Shown piece by piece: positions 1 through 7,080 of a stretch of 64,000 nt of DNA. Source of the DNA: CAIXLI01 sp964587125 (GTDB taxonomy: Bacteria > Pseudomonadota > Alphaproteobacteria > UBA9219); assembly GCA_964587125.1 (NCBI GenBank), contig CAZPKC010000003.1:62001-126000 (forward strand), given 5' to 3'. The notes under the pieces are model-generated. The model had not been told where the DNA came from and did not search any database. It saw only the letters and a program-made list of their open reading frames with translations. The position numbers and the translations under genes are program-made. Positions within the stretch are counted from its first letter, which is position 1; every line of letters starts with the position of its first letter.

Positions 1-150
1 GACGTCGCCCTTGACGAATCCATCGAGCATCGTCTGGGCTTCGCTAAGCGGCGAGAACATATCCGCGATGCGCGCCCCGTTTTCGGTTCCGAACAGGCTG
101 TGCAGTTTCGCGCCCAGTTCGTAAAAACGATAAGAGTTCAGTTGTTTCAT
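1..150 (-). CDS. Hypothetical protein, N-terminal fragment cut by the window edge
   Basis: An open frame of 50 codons starts at an ATG at 150 and runs off the left edge of the window. The fragment begins MKQLNSYRFYELGAK and continues with a mixed polar and hydrophobic stretch without signal peptide or membrane segment. A purine-rich GGAAAAG lies about 12 bases before the start and could be a weak ribosome site. I do not recognise the family from 50 residues. It is divergent from the ThyX-like gene at 477. Confidence 0.55.
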   Translation of the reverse strand, partial: MKQLNSYRFYELGAKLHSLFGTENGARIADMFSPLSEAQTMLDGFVKGDV

Positions 151-476
151 TTTTTCGATCTTTTCCGTTTTGTCCGCATTGAAATTTAAAGCGGATCGTT
201 TGCGTATGTCCGGCGGCTAAACTCTGTACCGTCAAACAGAAAACAAATGCGTTTTGTGTTCCGCATTCGTTACGAAACCGCGTCGGATTCGTCAATTAGT
301 TATTATGGTTAACGGGCTTTCTTAATAAACTTTCGTTCCCGCACCGCAGGATAAAATCAAATATTTTGACGATATTTTATTGCGTCTAAGCGCATTCTGT
401 TGCTCTTTGGTAAAACCCTTTGGAGAATCGGGAACCTTTACCGATAATCGCCAAATCTTTCCTCAGGAACTCCCTT
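151..476. other. Intergenic region between divergent genes
   Basis: This 326-base gap separates a leftward and a rightward gene, so it should hold two promoters. It is AT-rich with several T runs. A TTGACG occurs at 366-371 on the plus strand but has no convincing -10 partner 16 to 18 bases downstream. I see no RNA gene, repeat or small reading frame with a ribosome site. Confidence 0.4.
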
Positions 477-1880
477 ATGCCCGACATTTTCGTTATCGAC
501 GATCAGCATCCCGAAGACCTTGCCATGTTGCAGGCGCTTTATTCGCGCAGCCCCGCAAGCGTTCTGGCGCATCTCGAAAAGCTGAAAGCGTCCGGAAGCG
601 GCAAGTTTATGGATCAGTATTATGTCGGCTACGGCCACGCGTCGATCGGCGATTGCGCCGCGACGACCGTTTTTATCGAACAGGTTTCGATTCTGGCGGC
701 CAAAGCCATTCAGGACAATCCTCTTTATAACGGGCAGGAAGCGTCTACGCGCTATCTCGATTTTTCCAAGCAATCCGTCGTCGATCCATATGACGCCCCC
801 GCAAGCGCGGCAATTCAGTTGCATTGGAAAGAAATTTACAACCGCACCTTGCCGCTCCTGATCGAAGGGCTGACGAAACGCTATCCGTTCGATAAAGCCG
901 AATATAAAAACGAGAAAGTTTGGCAAAATACTTTGGCGGCGCGCGCGTTCGATATCTCCCGCTCGCTCCTGCCGGTCGGAACGACCACTCTTTTGAGCTG
1001 GACGACGTCGTTGCGCGCCGCGCGCGATCATCTGCGCCGCCTGAAACATCATCCCCTGCCCGAAGTGCGCGAAACGGCCAAAAATATTTTCGCCGAATTG
1101 CTTACAAAATACCCGCATAGTTTCGACGGTGCCGATATGGACATCGGCGAAAACCCTCATGAGGCGTATGCGGCTCATTTTGCCGCGCGCAACGCTTTCT
1201 CCAGCGCCGACGATTTGTTGCGCCAATTCCTGCCGACGCAGGACGAGCTCGAACGCCTAACGGCTGGCGACGTCGTTTCGCGCACGAATACCGTCGATCT
1301 GGACGCTTTAGTCAAAAACGAGAGCGCGCTTTTGTCGTCGCGTCCGCCTTTTGCGCCTTTGCCGTGGCGTTTGGAATCCTATGGCCGTTATAATTTTCTG
1401 TTCTTGCTCGATTTCGGGTCGTTCCGCGATCTACAGCGGCATAGAAACGGCGTGTGCCAGATTCCCCTTATCGACGGGCGGTTTGGGATGAACCCTTGGT
1501 ATCTGGATGAATTTAAGGCGCATTTGTTTTCCGCAGACTCCGTGCGCCTTCAGGAGGATATCGCCGCGCAATTCGCCGCGATCGCCGGATTGTCAAAGAA
1601 AGGCGTCTCCGTCACGGCGATGTTGAACCAATATCTCTTCCCGATGGGGACGCAAGTTCTTGTTCATGCCTCCTATTCCGTTCCGGAAACCATTTATGTT
1701 GGCGAATTGCGTTCGGGGAAAATGGTGCATCCGTCTTTGCGTCCCATGGCGCAAAAAATGCTGGAAATCCTCAAACGGGATATTCCCAAAATCGCCCTAT
1801 ATGGCGACAAAGAAAAGGACAGCTGGAGCGGCAGGCGTGGAGAACAGACGATTTCAAGCAAAAACAACGACCCTATGTAA
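477..1880 (+). CDS. Two-domain ThyX-like (flavin-dependent thymidylate synthase family) protein
   Basis: This 467-residue protein is about twice the usual length of ThyX, which makes dTMP from dUMP using FAD and methylenetetrahydrofolate. Two ThyX-like halves are visible. The N-terminal half has GHAS near residue 52 and NGQEASTRY near 85-93, resembling the NExSxRY part of the ThyX signature but with no RHR before it. The C-terminal half has QRHRNGVCQIP near 320-330, resembling the RHR part but without NExSxR. The ATG at 477 follows an AGGA 9 bases upstream; a TTG at 420 would add 19 residues without a better ribosome site. Family membership is fairly clear; catalytic activity is not. Confidence 0.72.
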   Translation: MPDIFVIDDQHPEDLAMLQALYSRSPASVLAHLEKLKASGSGKFMDQYYVGYGHASIGDCAATTVFIEQVSILAAKAIQDNPLYNGQEASTRYLDFSKQSVVDPYDAPASAAIQLHWKEIYNRTLPLLIEGLTKRYPFDKAEYKNEKVWQNTLAARAFDISRSLLPVGTTTLLSWTTSLRAARDHLRRLKHHPLPEVRETAKNIFAELLTKYPHSFDGADMDIGENPHEAYAAHFAARNAFSSADDLLRQFLPTQDELERLTAGDVVSRTNTVDLDALVKNESALLSSRPPFAPLPWRLESYGRYNFLFLLDFGSFRDLQRHRNGVCQIPLIDGRFGMNPWYLDEFKAHLFSADSVRLQEDIAAQFAAIAGLSKKGVSVTAMLNQYLFPMGTQVLVHASYSVPETIYVGELRSGKMVHPSLRPMAQKMLEILKRDIPKIALYGDKEKDSWSGRRGEQTISSKNNDPM

Positions 1881-1898
1881 CCCCAAAGGAGGATATTC

Positions 1899-2132
1899 AT
1901 GACAAACACTCAGGCTATTCTTATCGGCGCAGCGCTTATCGCAAGCAGCGTCATTGCGACGTGCGGCGTTCATACGGCGCAGGCATACGGAGGAGGCCCC
2001 TACCAACTGATGCACCACAGCAATTCTCTAGCTAACGCGGGCGTGTTCCGGCTCGATACGTCGAGCGGAGGAGTCAGCTATTGCTATATCAGCGGCGAGC
2101 AGGCCCTAACCTGTACCCCGGAAATCAAGTAG
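1899..2132 (+). CDS. Small exported protein of unknown function
   Basis: A 77-residue protein with a strong ribosome site (AAAGGAGG at about 1885) begins 18 bases after the ThyX-like gene. Residues 1-29 look like a signal peptide: a hydrophobic core ILIGAALIASSVIA, then cleavage near AQA-YGG. The mature part of about 48 residues has two cysteines (in SYCYIS and LTCTP) that could form a disulphide in the periplasm. It ends in a short basic tail. I recognise no named family. The close spacing suggests co-transcription with the upstream gene, though no functional link is apparent. Confidence 0.65.
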   Translation: MTNTQAILIGAALIASSVIATCGVHTAQAYGGGPYQLMHHSNSLANAGVFRLDTSSGGVSYCYISGEQALTCTPEIK

Positions 2133-2156
2133 GCGGCAGGGAGGCTTGTTCGTCTT

Positions 2157-2615
2157 TTATTCGCGGCTTAACAAAAGCTGCGCGAAATGGTTGCGTTCGC
2201 TTTCCGACATCGTGCTGATTTTTTCGGCGGCGCGTTCCTGCGCTTCCTTCTTGACGCCTTCCATAACCCCGTCGATGGAAGCGAAGTGCTTGAGCGCCTC
2301 TTCCTTGCTCATGGGACCCGTTTGCAGTTGTTCGGCAAAAGCCTTGCGCAAGGCGTCCATTTTTTCGAAATTCTCATGCATCCGCGCCTCATCGGCGTGA
2401 ATTTCCCACGGCGCGAATAAGTCTCCCGGCCCGAAGGTCGGCGGCGCAAATTCGCGATGCCTGTCGGGCTGAAACATGTCCGGAGGTCCCATCGGCGGAT
2501 GCGGCATGTCGTGCGCGCTGAAACGCCCCAGAATAAAAGCGGCAAGGAAAATATTCGCGGCCACGGAAATAAAAAGCGCGAGAGGACTTTTTTTATTCGA
2601 GGAACCATCGCTCAT
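2157..2615 (-). CDS. Periplasmic metal/stress sensor, CnrX/CpxP-like
   Basis: A 152-residue protein with one N-terminal membrane anchor (ALFISVAANIFLAAFILG, about residues 12-30) and a periplasmic part. A Met/Pro/His-rich linker (HDMPHPPMGPPDMF) is followed by a helical region with many Glu, Met and His and an HFASID-type repeat. This layout matches the heavy-metal sensor group that includes CnrX, ZraP and Spy/CpxP. The ATG at 2615 overlaps the stop of the preceding gene (ATGA) and has GGAGG at the right distance; a start six codons earlier would place that GGAGG inside the gene. It is third in an ECF sigma, anti-sigma, sensor unit, as with CnrH-CnrY-CnrX. The metal or stress sensed is unknown. 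Confidence 0.65.
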   Translation of the reverse strand: MSDGSSNKKSPLALFISVAANIFLAAFILGRFSAHDMPHPPMGPPDMFQPDRHREFAPPTFGPGDLFAPWEIHADEARMHENFEKMDALRKAFAEQLQTGPMSKEEALKHFASIDGVMEGVKKEAQERAAEKISTMSESERNHFAQLLLSRE

Positions 2616-2962
2616 AGACTGACCTCCTTCCATGATTTAGGCCCAAAAATAATTCGGTTAAGATAAGTCGAGCTGATCGAAGACACCTCCGACGGAACGG
2701 AAATGGGTTTTGACGCCGCCATCCCAAACGAACCGCTCCCGATCCAAAAACCCAAAACGGCAACCGCAGCCAGCGCCGCCGCGTCCTGAACCCACTCTTC
2801 CGCCTTGAGGCGCGATAAAAAAGGCTGCGGACGATCCTGCGGCAAAAGCGAAGCCGCCGCCACGATTTTATCGAGCAAGGCTTTGCGCGAGGAATCGTCG
2901 GGATCGGCGACCTCATAATGCGCCAGCCACGAATCAACTTCATGATCCTGTTTTTGCCTCAT
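2612..2962 (-). CDS. Putative membrane anti-sigma factor
   Basis: A 116-residue protein with a cytoplasmic N-terminal part of about 65 residues, one membrane segment near residues 70-88 (AAALAAVAVLGFWIGSG) and a short periplasmic tail. It lies directly after the ECF sigma gene, overlapping its last 23 bases, and ends in a 4-bp overlap with the sensor gene. The position and single-span shape are typical of anti-sigma factors; no zinc-binding HxxxCxxC motif is visible. Of three nearby ATG codons, the one at 2962 has GGAGG six bases upstream and is preferred. The role is inferred mainly from context. Confidence 0.6.
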   Translation of the reverse strand: MRQKQDHEVDSWLAHYEVADPDDSSRKALLDKIVAAASLLPQDRPQPFLSRLKAEEWVQDAAALAAVAVLGFWIGSGSFGMAASKPISVPSEVSSISSTYLNRIIFGPKSWKEVSL

Positions 2963-3500
2963 CTTCATCCTCCACAAGATAATCTCTCAATTTTTGCTTG
3001 GCGCGAAACAAAAGCTGCTGATAAGCGCCAAGCGCCACGCCCATCGAATCCGCCGCGTCCTGATTGCTCATTTCCTCGTAGTAGTTCAGAACAACAGCCG
3101 CGCGTTGCCGGTCGGGCAATTGCTGCAACGCCGACTTAACGCGCTCGGAACGCTGTTTCTCGATCATAACGTCCTCGGCCATCGGTTGTTCGTCGATGAC
3201 CTCGTCCAATTCGTCCGTCATCGCGGGAAATACCTGACGCTTCCTGTCGAGACACGCATTCAACACAACCCGGTAGAGCCACGTCGAAAATTTGGCCTGC
3301 GGTTTCCAGCGCGGCGCCTCCCTCCAAATTTTCAGGCATGTCTCTTGCATGACGTCCTCCGCATCCTGCCGGTTGCCGAGCATCCGCTCGGCAACCTTCA
3401 CGCCTTTTATCAGATGTCTATTCACAAGTTCGCGATAGGCGCACATATCCCCCTGCGCCGTCCGTTGCAGCAAATCGAAATCGGATGATTGATCAATCAA
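2940..3500 (-). CDS. ECF-family RNA polymerase sigma factor
   Basis: A 186-residue protein with the two ECF regions. Region 2 (about residues 10-80) contains DAEDVMQETCLKIW and FSTWLYRVVLNACLD. Region 4 (about 120-175) contains LPDRQRAAVVLNYYEEMS, then a helix-turn-helix ending in RAKQKLRDYL. The TTG at 3500 is chosen because AGGTAGGG precedes it by six bases and the product then has ordinary ECF length. The open frame continues 77 codons further upstream through a dispersed repeat, but that part is not sigma-like. The gene heads a unit with an anti-sigma factor and a CnrX/CpxP-like sensor, so it probably controls an envelope metal or stress response. No ECF promoter consensus was identified. 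Confidence 0.8.
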   Translation of the reverse strand: MIDQSSDFDLLQRTAQGDMCAYRELVNRHLIKGVKVAERMLGNRQDAEDVMQETCLKIWREAPRWKPQAKFSTWLYRVVLNACLDRKRQVFPAMTDELDEVIDEQPMAEDVMIEKQRSERVKSALQQLPDRQRAAVVLNYYEEMSNQDAADSMGVALGAYQQLLFRAKQKLRDYLVEDEDEAKTGS

Positions 3501-3538
3501 TGGTTTCCCTACCTTTAAATCCCCATCCCGGAAATGTA

Positions 3539-3715
3539 ATACCAACGGCTCCTTGAAGCGACTCGTATGGGTCACGAGCGGTTGCGTAAAGCCTGTCGCT
3601 CGCCGGACTGAAGAAACCGTTATAAACAATGCGATTAACCCGGCAAGCGACAGGCGAGGCGCAGAGCGAGTGATGTTAGACGGCAAGTCGGATTTTATGG
3701 GCCCGCTGGTATAAC
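3539..3715 (+). repeat. Dispersed 177-bp structured repeat, copy 1
   Basis: This segment matches the reverse complement of 40138-40314 over its whole length; by hand alignment about 150 of 177 positions agree. It holds a 15-base inverted repeat, CCTGTCGCTCGCCGG at 3592-3606 and CCGGCAAGCGACAGG at 3640-3654, which pairs with one mismatch. Its ends are related inverted sequences (TACCAACGG and CCGCTGGTA). It sits just upstream of the ECF sigma gene, whose frame stays open through it. No transposase is encoded. It may be a MITE or another palindromic element. Confidence 0.85.
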
Positions 3716-3890
3716 GTATGTCTTGCGGCAAATCTTACGCTCATGCACGGCAGAAATTGCCGTTTACCCGGCAAATATTTCCTTAAAAATAGTCCGTAAG
3801 TTTTTGAAATGCAATACGTTCTACGTTTAGGGCGTGTCGAAGAGGCAGGATGCAAAAAAACCTCAACCCAAGCCCAGAAGGAGTCCCTCC

Positions 3891-4883
3891 ATGACATATG
3901 TTTCCAGCACAAGTTCATCGTCAGCGCAAATTGCCGCGATGCTTCAACAACTCGCCGCCGATCGCGCCGCCGCCGTGGCGGCTGCAAACGGTACCGCGAA
4001 TACTACGGCATCTTCGACCAGTTCGTCATCGGCGGACTCGTCGAGTTCCACCTCAAGCTCCGCATTGACAGGCAATCCGTCCTTGAACCAAACGTTGATG
4101 TCTTACTTGTTCAACCTGAACACGACGTCGGCAACAAGTACGGCGACGGCCAGTTCGTCATCGACGGATACCTCGACCAGCGCTTCGTTGACGTCGTCCA
4201 TCGACGAGCTTTTTAGCTCGATCGACACCAACGGCGACGGAACGATCAGCGAATCGGAGTTCGCCGCAGCGGAAAGTTCTTCCGGACTGTCCACGTCCCA
4301 AGTCGACTCACTTTATAGTTCGCTCGACACCAGCGGCACCGGAATCACAAAAAGCGAATTTGAGAGCGCGGTATCCGATGCCGTCGATTCCGCCCCTCCC
4401 ATGCCCCCGCCCCCTCCGCCGATGGCCGGGAACGCATCGAGTTCGACTTCCGACACGACGCTCAGTTCGACGTTGCAAACAATCGATTCGGACGTTGAAC
4501 AATTGGCCAGTTATCTTGACTCGTTGTCTTCTTCCAGCACAACAAGCTCAACGGCAAGCGCTTCTTCTTCGAGTTCAAGCACGGACTCATCTACTTTGAG
4601 CTCGCTCATGTCGGAGATTAACGCCGATGTCCAACAACTGGTGAGCGATCTGAGCGCGGCATCCACAACCAGCACCGATGGCTCGACCACGACAAGCACG
4701 GCGACTTCAACGGCCGCTGGCGCTTCATCCACGGCCAGCGCCGATGCCGCGTCAACGGCAAGCAGCGCCAGCACGGTGACAACCGATGTGGCGACCCTCC
4801 TGAAAGCGATAGATTCTTATCTGTTATCCTCGCTTCAGGAAGAAAACGGCAGCGCGGGCACGGCCTCGACTTCCGTGGTTTAA
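3891..4883 (+). CDS. Ser/Thr-rich low-complexity protein with two EF-hands
   Basis: A 330-residue protein dominated by Ser, Thr, Ala and Asp runs. Near residues 105-160 it has two EF-hand calcium loops: a canonical one, DTNGDGTISESE, and a second less complete one, DTSGTGITKSEF. A proline run (PPMPPPPPPM) follows near residue 190. No signal peptide or membrane segment is visible, so export, if any, would need a leaderless route. The ATG at 3891 has AGAAGGAG eight bases upstream. EF-hand proteins with disordered flanks occur in other Proteobacteria, but I cannot name an orthologue. Calcium binding is likely for the first loop; the role is unknown. Confidence 0.7.
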   Translation: MTYVSSTSSSSAQIAAMLQQLAADRAAAVAAANGTANTTASSTSSSSADSSSSTSSSALTGNPSLNQTLMSYLFNLNTTSATSTATASSSSTDTSTSASLTSSIDELFSSIDTNGDGTISESEFAAAESSSGLSTSQVDSLYSSLDTSGTGITKSEFESAVSDAVDSAPPMPPPPPPMAGNASSSTSDTTLSSTLQTIDSDVEQLASYLDSLSSSSTTSSTASASSSSSSTDSSTLSSLMSEINADVQQLVSDLSAASTTSTDGSTTTSTATSTAAGASSTASADAASTASSASTVTTDVATLLKAIDSYLLSSLQEENGSAGTASTSVV

Positions 4884-4889
4884 AGCGAG

Positions 4890-4956
4890 GCGGAGGGCGA
4901 AGGAACGGCTTTCATAGGCCTGTTCCTCCGCTTCCGTTCCCTTTCTTCTTTTTTTA
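4890..4956 (+). terminator. Probable rho-independent terminator after the EF-hand gene
   Basis: Seven bases after the stop codon, GCGGAGG (4890-4896) can pair with CCTCCGC (4925-4931), extended inside a bulge by GAAC and GTTC. The hairpin is followed by a pyrimidine tract ending in seven T residues near 4956. Confidence 0.5.
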
Positions 4957-4992
4957 CATGAAGTTCTCTTTCCCGCAGCAAACCCCTGTTTC

Positions 4993-5088
4993 GATTCACA
5001 AATTGAATCGCGCGATTCAGGCGCAAATTTATTTGCAAAGACTCTTGCGAATCAAATCACTCTGACTCACACTTGCCTTTCATGATTC
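4993..5088. promoter_or_regulatory. Palindromic, GANTC-rich control region of the MarR-NlpC operon
   Basis: Seven GANTC sites lie in 96 bases, at 4993, 5005, 5014, 5040, 5049, 5064 and 5084. Three half-sites, GATTCA (4993), TGAATC (5004) and GATTCA (5014), are spaced about one helical turn apart. The second and third form a perfect 16-bp palindrome, TGAATCGCGCGATTCA (5004-5019). The region ends 28 bases before the MarR-type start. The palindrome could be an autoregulatory MarR operator; the GANTC density could also mean methylation-dependent control by CcrM and GcrA. Confidence 0.6.
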
Positions 5089-5116
5089 TTCAGCTTTCTC
5101 CGTTAGGGGGTTTTCC

Positions 5117-5563
5117 GTGGCCGCTCAATTGCAATCTCTCGAGTTATGGCGTCATGCGTTTGTTGCCAGCGTCCGTGGCGATGCGCCGGATCTTTCCGCC
5201 CGCCAGATGGCCTTAATGCTTTCCGTATACTTGGGCGACGGCCCGCATACTGTCCGAGGTTTAGCCTTGGCTCTTAAAATATCGAAGCCTGCCGTTAGCC
5301 GCGCGCTCGACCGTTTGGGCGAGCTTGGCTACATCCGCCGCCAGCGCGACGATCTCGATCACCGCAATGTTCTGGTCCAAAAAACAAAGGGGGGCGCCGA
5401 TTTTCTGACAGGCTTCTCCCACCTTATCGATGCGGCCAAGGAATACGTTGCAGCAATTCCCGCGCGGCTTATCGAATTCGCTGTCGAAGCTGAGCCTGTC
5501 GCCTCGATCGGTACGGGAATTGCGCCTGCAGCCGGAATGTGGGCTCGCGACGCCGCCGAATGA
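5117..5563 (+). CDS. MarR-family winged-helix regulator
   Basis: A 148-residue DNA-binding protein. The winged helix spans about residues 25-95, with the recognition-helix segment ALKISKPAVSRALDRLGELG and the wing YIRRQRDDLDHRNVLV, where DxxDxR is the usual MarR wing motif. The C-terminal part is Ala-rich and poorly conserved. The start is a GTG with AGGGGG six bases before it. The gene overlaps the next by four bases (ATGA), so the two are translationally coupled. A perfect palindrome lies about 100 bases upstream, a plausible site for self-regulation. The ligand is unknown. Confidence 0.75.
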   Translation: MAAQLQSLELWRHAFVASVRGDAPDLSARQMALMLSVYLGDGPHTVRGLALALKISKPAVSRALDRLGELGYIRRQRDDLDHRNVLVQKTKGGADFLTGFSHLIDAAKEYVAAIPARLIEFAVEAEPVASIGTGIAPAAGMWARDAAE

Positions 5564-6417
5564 CTCTAGATTCACGAATTAACGCTTACCGCCCCGATCT
5601 CGCGGATGTGTCTTTGCGCGACTCCGTCAAGGCCGAAGCTTACGTCGAACCGGCCATGCGCCAGTGCCTGTGCGGCGTTTTGCCGATGCTGGAATCCCCC
5701 AAAGAGGACGCGCAACAGATCAGCCAAATCCGTTATGGCGAGTTCATGGACGTTTTCGAATTCCGCAAAGACGGCTTTTTGTGGGTTCAAAACCGCTCCG
5801 ACCGTTATGTCGGTTATATACCAGATACGGGAAACTTGGGCGAATCCATCGCCATGATGTCCAATAGAGTCACGGCGTTACGAACCTTTGTTTATCCAAA
5901 ACCGGATATTAAATCGCCGCCCGTCGATGAACTGACGCTGGGATCTTTCGTCAGCATCGCAGGCAAAAAAAACAGGTTTCTCGAATTGGCGAACGGCGGC
6001 GGGTTTATTTTCGAAGGGCACGTAATGGCGACCGAGTTTGCCAATACTGACGATTACGTTTTCACCGCCGGACGTTTGCTGCACACGCCCTATTTATGGG
6101 GCGGAAGGACGCCGAAGGGAATCGATTGTTCGGGCCTTGTGCAACTGGCTTTGGAAATGGCGGGAATCGACGCGCCACGCGACAGCGCATTGCAATGCGC
6201 GGCTTTTTGCAAGCCTTTGGACACGCATTGGCGCGACAGGACATGGCGGCGCGGCGACATCGTTTTCCTTACCGATCCCGCCAACCATATCGGCATCATG
6301 ACCGACAGCGAGCATATCATCCACGCCAACGCCTCTTTTTCGATGGATGTGACGGTAGAGCCCTTACGTGATCTCGTCGAGCGCGGGAAAGAGGTTATCG
6401 CGGCGGGAAGGCCTTAA
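5560..6417 (+). CDS. NlpC/P60-family peptidoglycan endopeptidase
   Basis: A 285-residue protein whose C-terminal half (about 165-275) is an NlpC/P60 cysteine peptidase domain. The catalytic Cys is in GIDCSGLVQLA, the His in NHIGIMTD, and HIIHAN follows. The N-terminal half contains SH3-like segments typical of cell-wall-targeting NlpC/P60 proteins (YGEFMDVFE, GYIPDTG). No classical signal peptide is visible. Such enzymes usually cut the D-Glu to meso-diaminopimelate bond of stem peptides. The ATG at 5560 overlaps the MarR stop codon; an earlier start would intrude 22 bases into that gene. Pairing with a MarR regulator suggests controlled wall turnover. Confidence 0.8.
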   Translation: MTLDSRINAYRPDLADVSLRDSVKAEAYVEPAMRQCLCGVLPMLESPKEDAQQISQIRYGEFMDVFEFRKDGFLWVQNRSDRYVGYIPDTGNLGESIAMMSNRVTALRTFVYPKPDIKSPPVDELTLGSFVSIAGKKNRFLELANGGGFIFEGHVMATEFANTDDYVFTAGRLLHTPYLWGGRTPKGIDCSGLVQLALEMAGIDAPRDSALQCAAFCKPLDTHWRDRTWRRGDIVFLTDPANHIGIMTDSEHIIHANASFSMDVTVEPLRDLVERGKEVIAAGRP

Positions 6418-6420
6418 AAC

Positions 6421-7080
6421 CTACTCAGCGGCGGTTTCGGGTTCCGTTTCTTCGCTGATCCACGCCGAAAAATCGTCATCTTCGTCCGAAGTTCCGGCAT
6501 CGGCTTTATCTTCGGACTCGCGCGGCATATCCGACAAAACAGGGCGCGCGTCGAGAAGTCCGGCAGCTTTCAGTTCGTCGAGGCCGGGCAAATCTTTTAA
6601 AGACTCCAGATTGAAGTGGCTGAGAAAATCCGGCGTCGTATGCCACGTCAAAGGACGCCCCGGCGTGTCGCGCCTTTTGCCCGGACGGATCCAGCCGAGT
6701 TCGAGCAGAATGTCGAGGGTGCCCCTGCTCGTTTCGACGCCGCGGATGCTTTCGATGTCGGCGCGCGTGACCGGCTGATGATAGGCGATGATCGCCAGAA
6801 CTTCAGCGGCAGCGCGCGGCAGTTTACGGCGTGGCTGGCGCGTGATTTTCATGTGAGGACTGATGTCGGGCGCGGTGCGGAAGCTCCATTCTCCGTCAAT
6901 TTCAACCAAATTGACGCCGCGACCTTCATAATGCGTTTTTAAATCGCGAAGCAGTTCCGAAATGTCCGTCCCTTCGCCGAATTGGCGGGAGAGCAAATCG
7001 GCAGTCACAGGCTCGGCGCTTGCGAATATCACGGCTTCCAGAAGGCGGAGTTCGGGGGAAAGATCAGGGATTTCAGTCAT
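6421..7080 (-). CDS. scpB: Segregation and condensation protein B
   Basis: A 219-residue ScpB, the winged-helix partner that binds ScpA in the Smc-ScpAB condensin, which organises and separates the chromosome. Residues 1-170 contain the two winged helices, with LRLLEAVIFASAEPVT at the start and YHQPVTRADIESIRGV in the second half, both typical of the family. The C-terminal tail of about 50 residues is acidic (SDEDDDFSAWISEE). It begins with a 4-bp overlap to scpA and meets the NlpC/P60 gene tail to tail only three bases away. Confidence 0.9.
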   Translation of the reverse strand: MTEIPDLSPELRLLEAVIFASAEPVTADLLSRQFGEGTDISELLRDLKTHYEGRGVNLVEIDGEWSFRTAPDISPHMKITRQPRRKLPRAAAEVLAIIAYHQPVTRADIESIRGVETSRGTLDILLELGWIRPGKRRDTPGRPLTWHTTPDFLSHFNLESLKDLPGLDELKAAGLLDARPVLSDMPRESEDKADAGTSDEDDDFSAWISEETEPETAAE

